This document shows, piece by piece, positions 46,062-55,227 of a stretch of 64,000 nucleotides of DNA. This DNA comes from Blastocatellia bacterium. GTDB taxonomy: Bacteria > Acidobacteriota > Blastocatellia > Chloracidobacteriales > JADJPF01. The DNA lies in contig JADJPF010000027.1 in the NCBI GenBank assembly GCA_016713405.1, forward strand, positions 372,001 through 436,000. The letters are read 5' to 3'. Within the stretch, counting starts at the first letter, position 1, and each line of letters begins with the position of its first letter. A program made the translations under genes and the position numbers. The notes beneath the pieces were generated by a model, which was not told the origin of the DNA, did not search any database, and saw only the letters and a list, made by a program, of their open reading frames with translations.

Positions 46062-46742
46062 ATGACTAATGAACAAGTAGAAAAGGCTATAGAGTTTTTG
46101 CTTAATCAACAAGCTAAATATGAAGCTAATCAACAGGTATTACAGGAGAGTTTGCAAAATTTGTCTGTAGATGTACAAAGTTTGACAAGTGATGTACAAA
46201 GCTTAACAAGTGATGTTAAAGGTTTAACAAATGATATGCAAACTCTAACAAATGCTGTAGTTACTTTGGCTGTACAAGCTGATCAGGACAGAGCCGAAAT
46301 GCGAATGATGTATTCTTCTTTAAATAACACAATAGAAAATTTAACTAAACAAGCAAATGAAGATAGAGCAGAGATGAGAAAAATGATGGCTTCTGCAACT
46401 AAGCGAGCAGATGAAGACAGAGCCGAAATGCGAATGATGTATTCTTCTTTGAATAACACAGTAGAAAATATAACTAAACAAGCAGATGAAGATAGAGTAG
46501 AGATGAGAGAGATGATAGCTTCAGTAACTAAACAAGCAAATGAAGATAGAGCAGAGATGAGAGAGATGATAGCTTCAGTAACTAAACAAGCAGATGAAGA
46601 TAGGGCAGAGATGAGAAATGCTATTGTTTCAATGGAAAATCAAATGCAAGCAATGGTTTCTTCTGTCAATACAGCAATTACTAGTTTGTCTAATATTGTT
46701 GGAAATATACATAATAGGGTAAAAACAATAGAAGAAAAATAG
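46062..46742 (+). CDS. Coiled-coil protein built of near-identical repeats
   Basis: I start at ATG 46062, preceded by AAGGAG; the frame is open to 45972 but that part is 6S RNA. The 226 residues hold two repeat classes. A 7-residue unit 'VQSLTSD' lies in residues about 25-50, and a roughly 17-18-residue unit 'KQADEDRAEMREMIASVT' is repeated five or more times (about 90-190), interleaved with 'MMYSSLNNT'. It is entirely helical and charged, lacking membrane or signal segments. Structural or scaffolding function is possible. I recognise no family; the repeat number may vary between strains. Confidence 0.7.
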   Translation: MTNEQVEKAIEFLLNQQAKYEANQQVLQESLQNLSVDVQSLTSDVQSLTSDVKGLTNDMQTLTNAVVTLAVQADQDRAEMRMMYSSLNNTIENLTKQANEDRAEMRKMMASATKRADEDRAEMRMMYSSLNNTVENITKQADEDRVEMREMIASVTKQANEDRAEMREMIASVTKQADEDRAEMRNAIVSMENQMQAMVSSVNTAITSLSNIVGNIHNRVKTIEEK

Positions 46743-46791
46743 ATAAAAAGTAAAGATAGAAAATAAAATTATTTAGAAAGTATTTTGTTAA

Positions 46792-47571
46792 ATGAAAGTA
46801 TTAATGATAGGTGATATAGTTGGCCGTATTGGGCGTGCAGTTATAATAGAACAACTAAAAAATATTAGAAGAGATTATGAAATAGACTTTGTTGTTGCTA
46901 ATGTTGAAAATGCTGCTGGTGGATTTGGAATGTTACCTTATATGGGAGAAGAATTTTTGGCTGCTGGAGTAGATATAATGACTTCTGGCAATCACATTTT
47001 TGATAAAAGGGATATTTTAGAATACATTAAAGATCAACCTAAGTTACTACGTCCGGCTAATTACCCTGTAGAAATTCCTGGTAGCGGGGTTTGGTCAGGT
47101 AAACACAAAAGTATTCCTATTGCAGTAATTAATTTACAAGGCCGTGTATTTATGGCACCTAATGATTGTCCTTTTCATGCTGTAGATAGAATACTTAATA
47201 ATTTAGATAAGAATATCAGAATAATTTTAGTAGACCATCATGCAGAAGCAACTAGTGAAAAAATGGCTTTGGGTTGGTATTTAGATGGCCGAGTAAGTGC
47301 GGTAGTAGGTACACATACACATGTCCCTACAGCAGATGAAAGAATTTTACCTAAAGCTACAGCATATATTACAGATTTAGGTATGACTGGGCCATATGAC
47401 AGTGTAATTGGGATTGATAAAAATGTAATTATAGAAAAATTTATTTCTGGCTTGCCACGTAAGTTAGAAATAGCAGAACGCGAATGTTTCCTGTGTGGTG
47501 TAATTATTGATATTAATTCGGAAACCGGACAAGCTAATTCTATCGTTAGGGTAAGAGTTCCTTATGATTAA
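46792..47571 (+). CDS. ymdB: YmdB-family metallophosphoesterase (TIGR00282)
   Basis: The 259-residue protein begins 'MKVLMIGDIVGRIGRAVI' with the first metal Asp. It has 'VVANVENAAGGFG', 'SGNHIFDKRD' (GNH), 'VDHHAEATSEK' and 'GTHTHVPTADE', the full set of metal ligands. Bacillus YmdB is a phosphodiesterase that affects motility and biofilm choice. No signal peptide is present, so it is cytosolic. The gene is closely followed by the DUF4870-like gene. Confidence 0.9.
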   Translation: MKVLMIGDIVGRIGRAVIIEQLKNIRRDYEIDFVVANVENAAGGFGMLPYMGEEFLAAGVDIMTSGNHIFDKRDILEYIKDQPKLLRPANYPVEIPGSGVWSGKHKSIPIAVINLQGRVFMAPNDCPFHAVDRILNNLDKNIRIILVDHHAEATSEKMALGWYLDGRVSAVVGTHTHVPTADERILPKATAYITDLGMTGPYDSVIGIDKNVIIEKFISGLPRKLEIAERECFLCGVIIDINSETGQANSIVRVRVPYD

Positions 47572-47588
47572 TTTGTTAGGAGTTTTAT

Positions 47589-48491
47589 ATGTCTGAGCAA
47601 TCAAAAAATCAGCAAAACCCTCAAAATAAAGTATCGTCTGAGCAAAATAAAGCTACCTTTCCAACTACACAACCAAATCAAAATAATACTAGCCCAAATA
47701 GTAATTTCACTATTGATCCTTATAGAACAAATGAGATGCCTACACAGCCAATGCCACAAAATAATCCTATGGCACAGCAAGGAACTATTTTTAACCCACA
47801 ACCAAATCAACCTTATAATCAAGCTTATAATCAACAGCAATATTCACAGTATCCACAAAACCAAGTAGACCCACGTTATCAAGGTAGCTATCCGCCTCAA
47901 GGCACTTATTATGATCCAAACCAAGCTTATCAACAGCCTTATGATGGGCAATATCAACAGCCTTACCAACAACAATATGATCCAAATCAAGCTTATCAAC
48001 AGCCTTATGATGGGCAATATCAACAGCCTTACCAACAACAATATGATCCAAATTATCAACAATATGATCCCAATCAACAACCTGTAAAACAAGGTATTGA
48101 CTTAAATGAGATAAAGGTAAATTTTGATCCTAAAATTGCTTCTGTGCTTAGTTATGTACTTTTTTTTATTTCAGGTCTTTATTTTTTCTTTACTACTGAA
48201 AAAGAAAATCGGTTTGTTCGATTTCATGCAATGCAATCTATTTTGTTTTCTGCTGCTTGGGTAATAGTCTTTTTTGTCAGTAATATTATTATTATTTCTA
48301 TAAGTGGATTTTTTGCAGTAATTGGGCTTAGTTTTATGCTTAAGTTAGTGGGTGTATTTAGTAACTTAATTACTTTAGGATTAGTTGCGACATGGATATA
48401 TTCTATGTATCAAGCTTATCAAGGTCATTACTGGAAACTACCTGTTATTGGTGATATGGCAGAAAAACAAATTGATGCAGCAAATATATAG
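47589..48491 (+). CDS. Q/P/Y-rich repeat protein with a DUF4870-like membrane domain
   Basis: The 300-residue protein has a low-complexity N-terminal half (about 1-170) rich in Gln, Pro, Asn and Tyr, with two perfect copies of a 22-residue unit beginning 'YDPNQAYQQPYDGQYQQPY'. The C-terminal part (about 175-290) has three or four hydrophobic helices ('SVLSYVLFFISGLYFFF', 'RFHAMQSILFSAAW') and matches the DUF4870/Tic20-like membrane family. The N-terminal region is probably cytosolic and disordered; the role is unknown. Confidence 0.75.
   Translation: MSEQSKNQQNPQNKVSSEQNKATFPTTQPNQNNTSPNSNFTIDPYRTNEMPTQPMPQNNPMAQQGTIFNPQPNQPYNQAYNQQQYSQYPQNQVDPRYQGSYPPQGTYYDPNQAYQQPYDGQYQQPYQQQYDPNQAYQQPYDGQYQQPYQQQYDPNYQQYDPNQQPVKQGIDLNEIKVNFDPKIASVLSYVLFFISGLYFFFTTEKENRFVRFHAMQSILFSAAWVIVFFVSNIIIISISGFFAVIGLSFMLKLVGVFSNLITLGLVATWIYSMYQAYQGHYWKLPVIGDMAEKQIDAANI
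47910..48041 (+). repeat. Two perfect 66-bp tandem repeats inside the coding region
   Basis: Copy 1 is 47910-47975 and copy 2 is 47976-48041, followed by a partial unit. Each codes for 22 residues in frame. They differ by at most one silent base ('AAC' against 'AAT' in PNQ), a sign of recent duplication. Confidence 0.9.
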
Positions 48492-48577
48492 GTTAAAAAT
48501 ATTTAATTTACCTTATTTATTTTAGATTTATTAGATAAGTTTAACAGGAGATTATTTTAGAAAAATAAATATTAATT

Positions 48578-48847
48578 ATGTCTACAGTTGAATGGGAATA
48601 TTGTAATTGTGATGCTAACGAACAAGAAGAGCTAGTTTGCGGTTGTGGACAACCTCATCTGTTTTTAATACAACAAAAAGCTATACATTGGCGTGAAAAT
48701 CATTGGACTTGGGAATGTGCTTTTAATTTATTGTTAGAAGAAAATGATGATATGCGTAAAAGACTAGTCAAAATGGCAGTAGATAAAATATTTAAGAAAC
48801 GTCGTAACTTATTAAAAGATTATACTTTGCAAGAAGATGATGAGTAA
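48578..48847 (+). CDS. Small Cys-containing protein of unknown function
   Basis: The 89-residue cytosolic protein starts 'MSTVEWEYCNCDANEQEELVC' and continues 'GCGQPHLFL', giving five Cys in the first third (C9, C11, C21, C23 and C47), which could bind metal. A Trp-rich middle ('HWRENHWTWEC') and a charged helical tail follow. I do not recognise it. The stop TAA overlaps the next gene's ATG (48840), so the two are translationally linked. Confidence 0.55.
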   Translation: MSTVEWEYCNCDANEQEELVCGCGQPHLFLIQQKAIHWRENHWTWECAFNLLLEENDDMRKRLVKMAVDKIFKKRRNLLKDYTLQEDDE

Positions 48848-49623
48848 AAAAAATAGCTTTAAGTGCATAGTAGCTTTTTTGTTATTAGTAGCTTTTTTTT
48901 TCTATAGCAAAAGCTCAAAAAGGGAAGGCAGTAGCTACTAAAAACTCTTCAGTAGAGCTAAGTTCAAGTCAAAAACAACAAATAGAAATAGCTGAACGCT
49001 TGCTTAGTTCTACCATAGAATATAAAAGTAGTGTAGGGAAACTAATTGGTTTTTATCAAATAGATTTAGATAAACAGAAAGAAAAGTTTGCAAAGAGAAA
49101 AGAGCTTTATGAATTAGGGATTGTAGCACGTCGGGAAGTAGAAAATATAGAAGTAGAAATTAGCAATATAGAAACTAAAATAAAGTCATTAGAAAAAGAA
49201 TTAACAGAAGCAGATTATTTATTAGTTGAAGCAGAAGCAGCAAAAGAGTTAGCTCAAAATCCTCCTTTACCAAAAACACCTTCTTATCAAGTTAGTAGTG
49301 GAGTTATTCGATATATAGGAAGTTATGCTTGGTCATTGCAAGATACTCCAGTGGTACAGAAATTTTTTCAAGATAGCTTTGGTCGTAGCCTACCAATTAG
49401 TGCTTATGGTCAAAGTCCTACTCATGACCGACTAGGTTTTGACCATCGCAATTGTATTGATGTAGCTCTACATCCTGAAACTTTAGAAGGACAGCAATTA
49501 ATAAATTTTTTACGTGGAGCCGGGATTCCTTTTCAAGCTTTTAATCGAGCAATTTCAGGATCGTCTACCGGCCCACATATTCATATTGGCAAACCTTCTG
49601 TACGCTTAATAGCTAAACAATAA
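48840..49623 (+). CDS. Exported M15-like peptidase domain protein with a coiled coil, frameshifted at the signal peptide
   Basis: ATG 48840 overlaps the previous stop. The signal peptide runs 'MSKKNSFKCIVAFLLLVAFF', but a run of nine T at 48893-48901 shifts the frame. With eight T it would continue 'SIAKAQKGKAV', a good cleavage site, and join the open frame to 49623. The mature protein has a coiled coil (about 50-115) and a C-terminal domain with 'THDRLGFDHRNCIDVALHP' and 'GPHIHIG', resembling the metal-ligand pattern of M15-type peptidases that cut peptidoglycan peptides. The activity itself is an inference. Confidence 0.7.
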
Positions 49624-49628
49624 CCTAA

Positions 49629-50399
49629 TTAGTTGGTAAAAATTGCTGTTACTGGTGCATGGTCAGAAGGCTTTTCTCCTTTACGTTCATTACGATCTAT
49701 TACTACATCTGTACAGCGTTTTGTTAAAGGATTGGTTAGCAAAATATGGTCAATTCTTAAGCCTAAACCACGTTGAAAGCCTAAGCTTCTATAATCCCAC
49801 CATGTATAAATTCCAGCATCTGAATAATGAAGACGTAGGGCATCTTTTAAGCCCCAGTTTACTAAGTTTTTATGTGCCTCTTTTTCTGGTTCGCTAAAAT
49901 GTAGTTGTCCTGTCCAATGTTTAACATCCCAAACATCTCTATCATCTGGAGCTACATTAAAATCCCCACAAATTAATAGGTTTTGTTCTGGGCTAAAAGA
50001 TGTATCTAGGTAATCTCTTAAGCGATAATACCAGTTTAATTTATATTTATATTTATCTGAATCTATTTCACTACCGTTAGGCACATAAACATTAATAATT
50101 TGGATCCCGGAAATTTCTGCTGCAAGAAATCGTTTTTCCTTATCATTTGCATCACCAGGTAATTGAGAAATAACATTTTTAGGATCGCTACGAGATAAAA
50201 TTGCTACTCCATTATAAGATTTTTGTCCACTAATTGTGCATTGATAGCCGATAGCATTTATTTCTGTTTGTGGAAAATCTGAATCTATTACTTTAGTTTC
50301 TTGTAAGCATACTATATCTGGTTGATTACGTATGAGCCAATCTAAGAGTCTAGATAAACGTGCGCGAATGGAATTAACATTCCAAGTAACTATCTTCAT
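49629..50399 (-). CDS. xthA: Exodeoxyribonuclease III / AP endonuclease
   Basis: The 256-residue enzyme starts 'MKIVTWNVNSIRARL' and has the metal and catalytic motifs 'CLQETKV', 'NVYVPNGSEIDSDKY', 'ICGDFNVAPDDRDV', 'RGLGLRIDHILLT' and 'PSDHAPV'. It is a complete base-excision repair nuclease of the XthA type. It converges with the M15-like gene and is separated from the phosphatase gene by 24 nt. Confidence 0.95.
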   Translation of the reverse strand: MKIVTWNVNSIRARLSRLLDWLIRNQPDIVCLQETKVIDSDFPQTEINAIGYQCTISGQKSYNGVAILSRSDPKNVISQLPGDANDKEKRFLAAEISGIQIINVYVPNGSEIDSDKYKYKLNWYYRLRDYLDTSFSPEQNLLICGDFNVAPDDRDVWDVKHWTGQLHFSEPEKEAHKNLVNWGLKDALRLHYSDAGIYTWWDYRSLGFQRGLGLRIDHILLTNPLTKRCTDVVIDRNERKGEKPSDHAPVTAIFTN

Positions 50400-50423
50400 G
50401 CTTAATCCTTCTATTTTTTAGAG

Positions 50424-51164
50424 TTAATTAACTTCAACCGCCATAAATGTAACATCATCATGAGATAAATCTCCATTAGCATGTTGTTGCAAAGCTTTGA
50501 TTATACGAGCTTTTAACTCTATTAAGCTATCATTTTGCCCATCTTGAAGCACTTTAAGGAGTTGTTCTTGTCCAAAAAAATCTCCATCGCTGTTAGAAGT
50601 TTCAATTACTCCATCTGTATAAACAATAAAGCGATCTCCTTTGCTAACAAAAACCTGGCCTTGATCATAAGCTACACTCTCCATTATTCCTAATGGAAGG
50701 TTAGAAGGAGTAGTTAAGGGTTTATCAATACTAAGTAGTTGCCAAAGACGTTCTTGATTTCGCCAAATAAAAGGCGGGTGTCCAGCATAGGAGAAAGATA
50801 ACAAACCTGATTTTATAAAGTAACTGATTATTGCAGCAGTAGTCATAGCTTGAAAACCTTGCTCATAAGCAAGTTGATTAATATTTGCTAACACAACATT
50901 ATTATCAAGATTACCAAGATTTTTTTTTAGTGTTGTGTAAACCCATTGGCTAATATGACTTACTGCTTGACCATGACCAACTACATCTGCAATTGCAATC
51001 CGTGTTAATAAATCCTGCCCACAAACACTAAAATAATAAACATCTCCACCCTTACCACCATCACTGGAACTAGAAAAAATTGTTGCTGTTAAACCATTGC
51101 TGCAAACATCATCATTAGTATTTTGGTTTCCTCCCCAAACTTCAGTACAACTTAGGCGATACAT
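50424..51164 (-). CDS. SpoIIE-type PP2C Ser/Thr phosphatase
   Basis: I chose ATG 51164, 9 nt after AAAGGA; the frame is open to 51224 but that start has no ribosome site and approaches the upstream gene. The 246-residue protein has the metal-binding Asp motifs 'GGDVYYF', 'IADVVGHG', and 'YTDGVIETSNSDGDFFG', and ends 'DLSHDDVTFMAVEV'. It lacks sensor domains. SpoIIE-type phosphatases act on anti-anti-sigma factors or Ser/Thr-phosphorylated proteins. It may be linked to the STPK-REC kinase gene about 1.3 kb away. Confidence 0.88.
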   Translation of the reverse strand: MYRLSCTEVWGGNQNTNDDVCSNGLTATIFSSSSDGGKGGDVYYFSVCGQDLLTRIAIADVVGHGQAVSHISQWVYTTLKKNLGNLDNNVVLANINQLAYEQGFQAMTTAAIISYFIKSGLLSFSYAGHPPFIWRNQERLWQLLSIDKPLTTPSNLPLGIMESVAYDQGQVFVSKGDRFIVYTDGVIETSNSDGDFFGQEQLLKVLQDGQNDSLIELKARIIKALQQHANGDLSHDDVTFMAVEVN

Positions 51165-51207
51165 GAAAAGAGTCCTTTCTATTTTTAAAAACCTTCTAAA
51201 AAAATTT

Positions 51208-52299
51208 TTATTTAGCACCAGCATTTACTAAAATTTGCTCACACTCGCTACAAACACTGGCTTTAGCACACATTAAAGCTGTATAACCTTGGGAGTTTGT
51301 TATATTAACATCGGCTTTAGCCTCAATTAATGCTTTAAGTGCTTCTACATTAGCACTAGCTGCTGCAAGCATTAATGGTGTGCTATCAGGTGTCAATGTT
51401 AAGCTAGTAGATGTTTGAGTTTCTGATATGTCTTTACGAGCAAGGGAAAAATCCTTTCCTAATAAGCAGCTTTTTAAGTCTACACCAGCTTTTATTAAAG
51501 TTTTGGCTATCTCAGTATTATCATTTAACAACGCAGTTATTAGTAAAGGGTAAGAGCCTTTAATTACTTTATTTGGATCTGCTCCTGCTGATAATAAAAA
51601 TTTGACAGTATCTATTTTATTATGTTCTACGGCTGCTAATAAAGGGTATTGACCATAAGTTGTAGTTATATTAATACTTATCCCTTGGTCTTTTAATAAC
51701 TGAAGCATATTATTATTTCCATTTGCTGCTGCTTCAATCATAAGTAATTTTAGATCATTTTCATTAGGCTTTATTCCAATAGCCATTAGTATCCTTAATG
51801 AAGCATCACTGCTATTACGTAAGGTAATTTCTAGTAAAGGGTCTAATTGATCTTTGCTAGCAATTGTAAATAGCCACAATAGAGTAATACTATCATTAAA
51901 CCTTGCTGCTTCTACTAAGTGGTAATTTACATGGCGACGTAAAGAAGGACTAAAATAGTTTGTGATTCTCATAGTTAAAAGTCCTGAGGGGATAGCAATA
52001 GCTACAAATATTAACCAAGTACTGATAAGAGGTTTTACTAGTTCATTAGAATTAGTAGAGGGATTTTTGTTGGCAAATTTGTTTTTCACTAAAATTACTA
52101 AACCAATTATTGCTAATAACAAAAACCAAAAACCAAAAACTCTGGGCCACAAAATAGCAGGGTGAGGATTGTTTAAGATATCAAATATTGATGGATTGGG
52201 TAAATAAGTTAACATTAAGTAAAGACTTATTGCCATTGTTATAGAACTAATAAGTAAAAACTTTAAGGCTATCAAAACAGTGAGTTTAAGTTTTGTCAT
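51208..52299 (-). CDS. Membrane-anchored ankyrin-repeat protein
   Basis: The 363-residue protein has three N-terminal hydrophobic helices (about 5-28, 48-70, 90-110), then ankyrin repeats from about residue 185. Clear units are 'YGQYPLLAAVEHNKIDTVKFLLSAGADPNK', 'SYPLLITALLNDNTEIAKTLIKAGVDLK' (each cut short here), and 'GYTALMCAKASVCSECEQILVNAGAK'. It ends with a repeat. A protein-binding role at the membrane is likely. Its start is divergent from the kinase gene and its stop is 43 nt before the phosphatase. Confidence 0.82.
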   Translation of the reverse strand: MTKLKLTVLIALKFLLISSITMAISLYLMLTYLPNPSIFDILNNPHPAILWPRVFGFWFLLLAIIGLVILVKNKFANKNPSTNSNELVKPLISTWLIFVAIAIPSGLLTMRITNYFSPSLRRHVNYHLVEAARFNDSITLLWLFTIASKDQLDPLLEITLRNSSDASLRILMAIGIKPNENDLKLLMIEAAANGNNNMLQLLKDQGISINITTTYGQYPLLAAVEHNKIDTVKFLLSAGADPNKVIKGSYPLLITALLNDNTEIAKTLIKAGVDLKSCLLGKDFSLARKDISETQTSTSLTLTPDSTPLMLAAASANVEALKALIEAKADVNITNSQGYTALMCAKASVCSECEQILVNAGAK

Positions 52300-52498
52300 C
52301 GTTAATGTACCTAACTAAGTAAGTTGTCTAGAAATTTTTAATAAAATATTTTTCTAGATAATTTTGCTTGTAAAGATAGAGATTTTATAGAAAATGAACA
52401 TTTCTTGCGAGTTTTTTCATTTGATGGGAAAATTAGATTTCCAATCAAAATAATATAAATTCCAAACACCCATTATTCCCAATGTAAGGATTTTTTGG

Positions 52499-54076
52499 AT
52501 GAAAGAATGCCCACTTTGTAAGTTCTGCTTTGAAGATAATATCTTATCTTGTCCAAATGATGGTAACAAATTGGTTTTTTCCTGGTCTGGTTCACCAAAT
52601 ATTTTAGATAAATATAGAATAGATTATGTTTTAGGTCGCGGGCGTACAGGAGTAGTTTACTGTGCTACGCAAATAGTTTTGATGAGACAAGTAGCTTTTA
52701 AGGTTTTACCAACACAATTATTAAACAATGCTGATGCTGTTAATCGCTTTCGCACGGAAGCTTTAGCTATAGCTAAATTAGAACATCCAAACATAATTAA
52801 AATCTATGATTATGGGACATTGCCAACAGGTGGAGCTTATATGGCAATGAAACTATTGAAGGGGCATTCTTTAACGCAAGAAATACTTGGTAATACCCAA
52901 CTACCTTTTTTGCGTATTTTAGCTATTATGCAACAAATTTGTTCTGGAATTGCTCTAGCACATGAAAACCGAGTGGTACATTGTGACTTAAGACCAGATA
53001 ATATTATTTTAGATAATACTGAAGGAAAAGAATTAGTACAAATTGTTGATTTTGGGATTGCTCGTTTAAGAGAAGTTTCTAATAGTGGAACTATTTATTC
53101 TGTACATAATAGCGCGGCAGAAGGTGCGCCTTCTTATATGTCTCCAGAGCAATGTTTAGGGGAAAAGCTTTATCCTACTTCTGATATTTATAGTCTTGGG
53201 GTGATACTTTATGAAATGCTTACAGGTGTAGTGCCTTTTGATAGTCCTGTAGGAGCGGATGTTGCATTAAAACATATTCAAACATCTCCAACACCACCTT
53301 CTCAACTACGTTCATATACTAGCCCTTTACTAGATCAAGTAGTGTTAAAAGCTTTAGCTAAATCACCTAAGCAGCGTTTTGATTCAGCCTTACTTTTGTT
53401 AGAAGCACTTGAGCCTGCTTTAAGAGAAAGTGAAGAACATTTTGCTAATGCAATAAAATCAAAACAGTTAATTAAATCTACTTCAGAGCTTGATAAGAAT
53501 ACTAGTCCTTTGAGTCCAGAAATTTTAGCTATTGTTAGAACTTCTATGGAGGAAATAGCTAATGAAAAGAAAAAAGCTAATGTAACATCTCCTTTAGTTG
53601 CACCTCCTTTTAAGGTTCCTGAACCTATTATAGCTACAAGTCCAGAATTTAGTAAAATAAGGGTTTTAATAGTAGATGATGATCCTGGCATGTTAGAAAC
53701 TTTTATAGTAATTTTTGAAAACTTTGGCACACAAACTATAACTGCAATAGATGGACAAGATGCATGGGAGAAAATAAGACTTTTCCCACCTAATTTAATT
53801 ATCTCCGATATAATTATGCCTAATGTGGATGGATGGCAACTTTTTCTTCAATGTAGGAAAGACCCTAGTTTAAGCGAAATCCCATTTATTTTTATTACAG
53901 GTCGAGATGTTAAGGAAGAAAAAATTCTTGCTTTAGAACAAGGGGTAGAAGATTATTGGATTAAACCTTTTGTTGTTTTAGAAATTACATTACGCTTAAA
54001 ACGCTTATTGAAACGTATTGCTAAAAAAATTAGCCTAAAGTTTTTTATATTAAACCTTTATGTCAAAAGCTGCTGA
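52499..54076 (+). CDS. Ser/Thr protein kinase fused to a response-regulator receiver, with an N-terminal Cys motif
   Basis: The 525-residue protein begins with a short zinc-ribbon-like motif (C4, C7, C10, C18; 'CPLCKFC' and 'CPNDG'). The kinase domain (about 40-305) has the P-loop 'GRGRTGVVY', Lys68 ('AFKVLP'), the catalytic loop 'VVHCDLRPDN' and DFG at 184-186. The HRD arginine is Cys162, so it is a non-RD kinase. A linker leads to a receiver (about 386-500) with Asp392/393, phospho-acceptor Asp436 ('SDIIMPNVDGW') and Lys488 ('WIKPF'). It joins two-component and eukaryote-like signalling in one chain. Confidence 0.92.
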   Translation: MKECPLCKFCFEDNILSCPNDGNKLVFSWSGSPNILDKYRIDYVLGRGRTGVVYCATQIVLMRQVAFKVLPTQLLNNADAVNRFRTEALAIAKLEHPNIIKIYDYGTLPTGGAYMAMKLLKGHSLTQEILGNTQLPFLRILAIMQQICSGIALAHENRVVHCDLRPDNIILDNTEGKELVQIVDFGIARLREVSNSGTIYSVHNSAAEGAPSYMSPEQCLGEKLYPTSDIYSLGVILYEMLTGVVPFDSPVGADVALKHIQTSPTPPSQLRSYTSPLLDQVVLKALAKSPKQRFDSALLLLEALEPALRESEEHFANAIKSKQLIKSTSELDKNTSPLSPEILAIVRTSMEEIANEKKKANVTSPLVAPPFKVPEPIIATSPEFSKIRVLIVDDDPGMLETFIVIFENFGTQTITAIDGQDAWEKIRLFPPNLIISDIIMPNVDGWQLFLQCRKDPSLSEIPFIFITGRDVKEEKILALEQGVEDYWIKPFVVLEITLRLKRLLKRIAKKISLKFFILNLYVKSC

Positions 54077-54191
54077 GTACAGAATAATTATTTTTCTTAA
54101 GCGTTATTATTATAGTTTATATACTAGCTTTTGCTACAATTATTAGACTTTTCTTAAATAAGTTTTTTTCATTTCCATTAAGTGATCAAGT

Positions 54192-55001
54192 TTGGAAAAA
54201 TGGTTAAGACAAGCAAGTTTAATAGCTGCTTTTTTAGGATTGATTTGCTTTGTCTATGGTTTTATAGAACCTTACTGGATTTCTATTTCTTATATTAAAC
54301 TTGCTACTTCTAAACTCTCTAAAAATTCAAAACCCTTAAAAATAGTTCATTTTTCTGATTTACATAGTGATCCAAAACCCCGCTTAGAAACCACTTTGCC
54401 AGAGCTTATTGCTAAAGAACATCCAGATATAATTGTTTTTACAGGTGATACACTTAACTCACCTGAAGGATTAGAGGTAGCTAAAAATTTTTTTTCTAAA
54501 TTATCTAAAATAGCTCCAACCTATGTTGTTAAAGGTAATTGGGATAGTTGGTTTTGGTATAATTTGGATTTATTTGGCGAAACAGGAGTTAAAGAGCTTA
54601 AATCTACTAGTGAAAAATTATCTATAAATGGTTATAACTTTTGGATTACAGGAGTTCCTGTAGGACAAGCAAATCAAATCCCTAAACTACTTAATCAAAT
54701 CCCTAAAGATGAATTTTCAATACTTTTATATCATTACCCTGATGAAATAGAAGATTTGGCAGGTCAGATAGATTTATATTGTGCTGGACATACTCATGGA
54801 GGGCAAATAGCAATGCCTTTTTACGGAGCATTAATTACTTATTCTAAGTTTGATAAAAAATATGAGTCAGGTCTTTATAAAGTTAAAGATACTTGGCTTT
54901 ATGTTAATCGTGGTATAGGTATGGAAGGAGGAAATACCCCTAGAGTAAGATTTTGTGCTAGACCAGAACTTACCATAATAGAAATTTACCCTACAAAATA
55001 A
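54192..55001 (+). CDS. Membrane-anchored calcineurin-like metallophosphoesterase
   Basis: The 269-residue protein has a TTG start at 54192, one N-terminal helix (about 8-28), then metal motifs 'VHFSDLHSDP', 'FTGDTL', 'KGNWDSW' and 'CAGHTHGGQIAMP'. The set matches YkuE/LpxH-like phosphoesterases. The GN-[HD] motif is 'GNWD', which is common in this subgroup. The substrate is unknown and the enzyme domain probably faces the outside of the inner membrane. Confidence 0.85.
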   Translation: MEKWLRQASLIAAFLGLICFVYGFIEPYWISISYIKLATSKLSKNSKPLKIVHFSDLHSDPKPRLETTLPELIAKEHPDIIVFTGDTLNSPEGLEVAKNFFSKLSKIAPTYVVKGNWDSWFWYNLDLFGETGVKELKSTSEKLSINGYNFWITGVPVGQANQIPKLLNQIPKDEFSILLYHYPDEIEDLAGQIDLYCAGHTHGGQIAMPFYGALITYSKFDKKYESGLYKVKDTWLYVNRGIGMEGGNTPRVRFCARPELTIIEIYPTK

Positions 55002-55017
55002 TTAAAAATAAATATTT

Positions 55018-55104
55018 TTATCCTATTAAACGGTAGAAAATTAGTAGAATTAATAAAACTAAAATAATGATCGCACCTAGTTGTTGTGTTGATGTTAATT
55101 TCAT
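55018..55104 (-). CDS. Possible small single-helix membrane protein (28 residues)
   Basis: The minus-strand frame from ATG 55104 codes 'MKLTSTQQLGAIIILVLLI' followed by 'LLIFYRLIG' and stops at 55018. About 18 of its 28 residues form one hydrophobic helix, and GAGG lies 7 nt upstream of the start. It is in the divergent or convergent gap between the phosphoesterase and the next plus-strand gene. The hydrophobic helix plus ribosome site make a real small gene plausible, but there is no homology evidence. Confidence 0.45.
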   Translation of the reverse strand: MKLTSTQQLGAIIILVLLILLIFYRLIG

Positions 55105-55227
55105 ATAGCCTCGTGAGTTTCTCTTCTATTATTTGCCTAAATTCATATATTATTGAGAAAGTTTCTTACAAATAATAAATCATTTATCTTCTTGCTTCCC
55201 TAGCTATCTAATAAGGACATAGATGCA

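Noticed and set aside
46270..46620. CRISPR array or minisatellite in the coiled-coil gene
   Set aside because: The periodic DNA is explained by coding of a heptad-rich helical repeat in one open frame.
47910..48041. CRISPR-like or intergenic tandem repeat
   Set aside because: The repeats are in frame, code for a regular peptide unit and have no spacers. The open minus-strand frames across them are shadows of the repeat.
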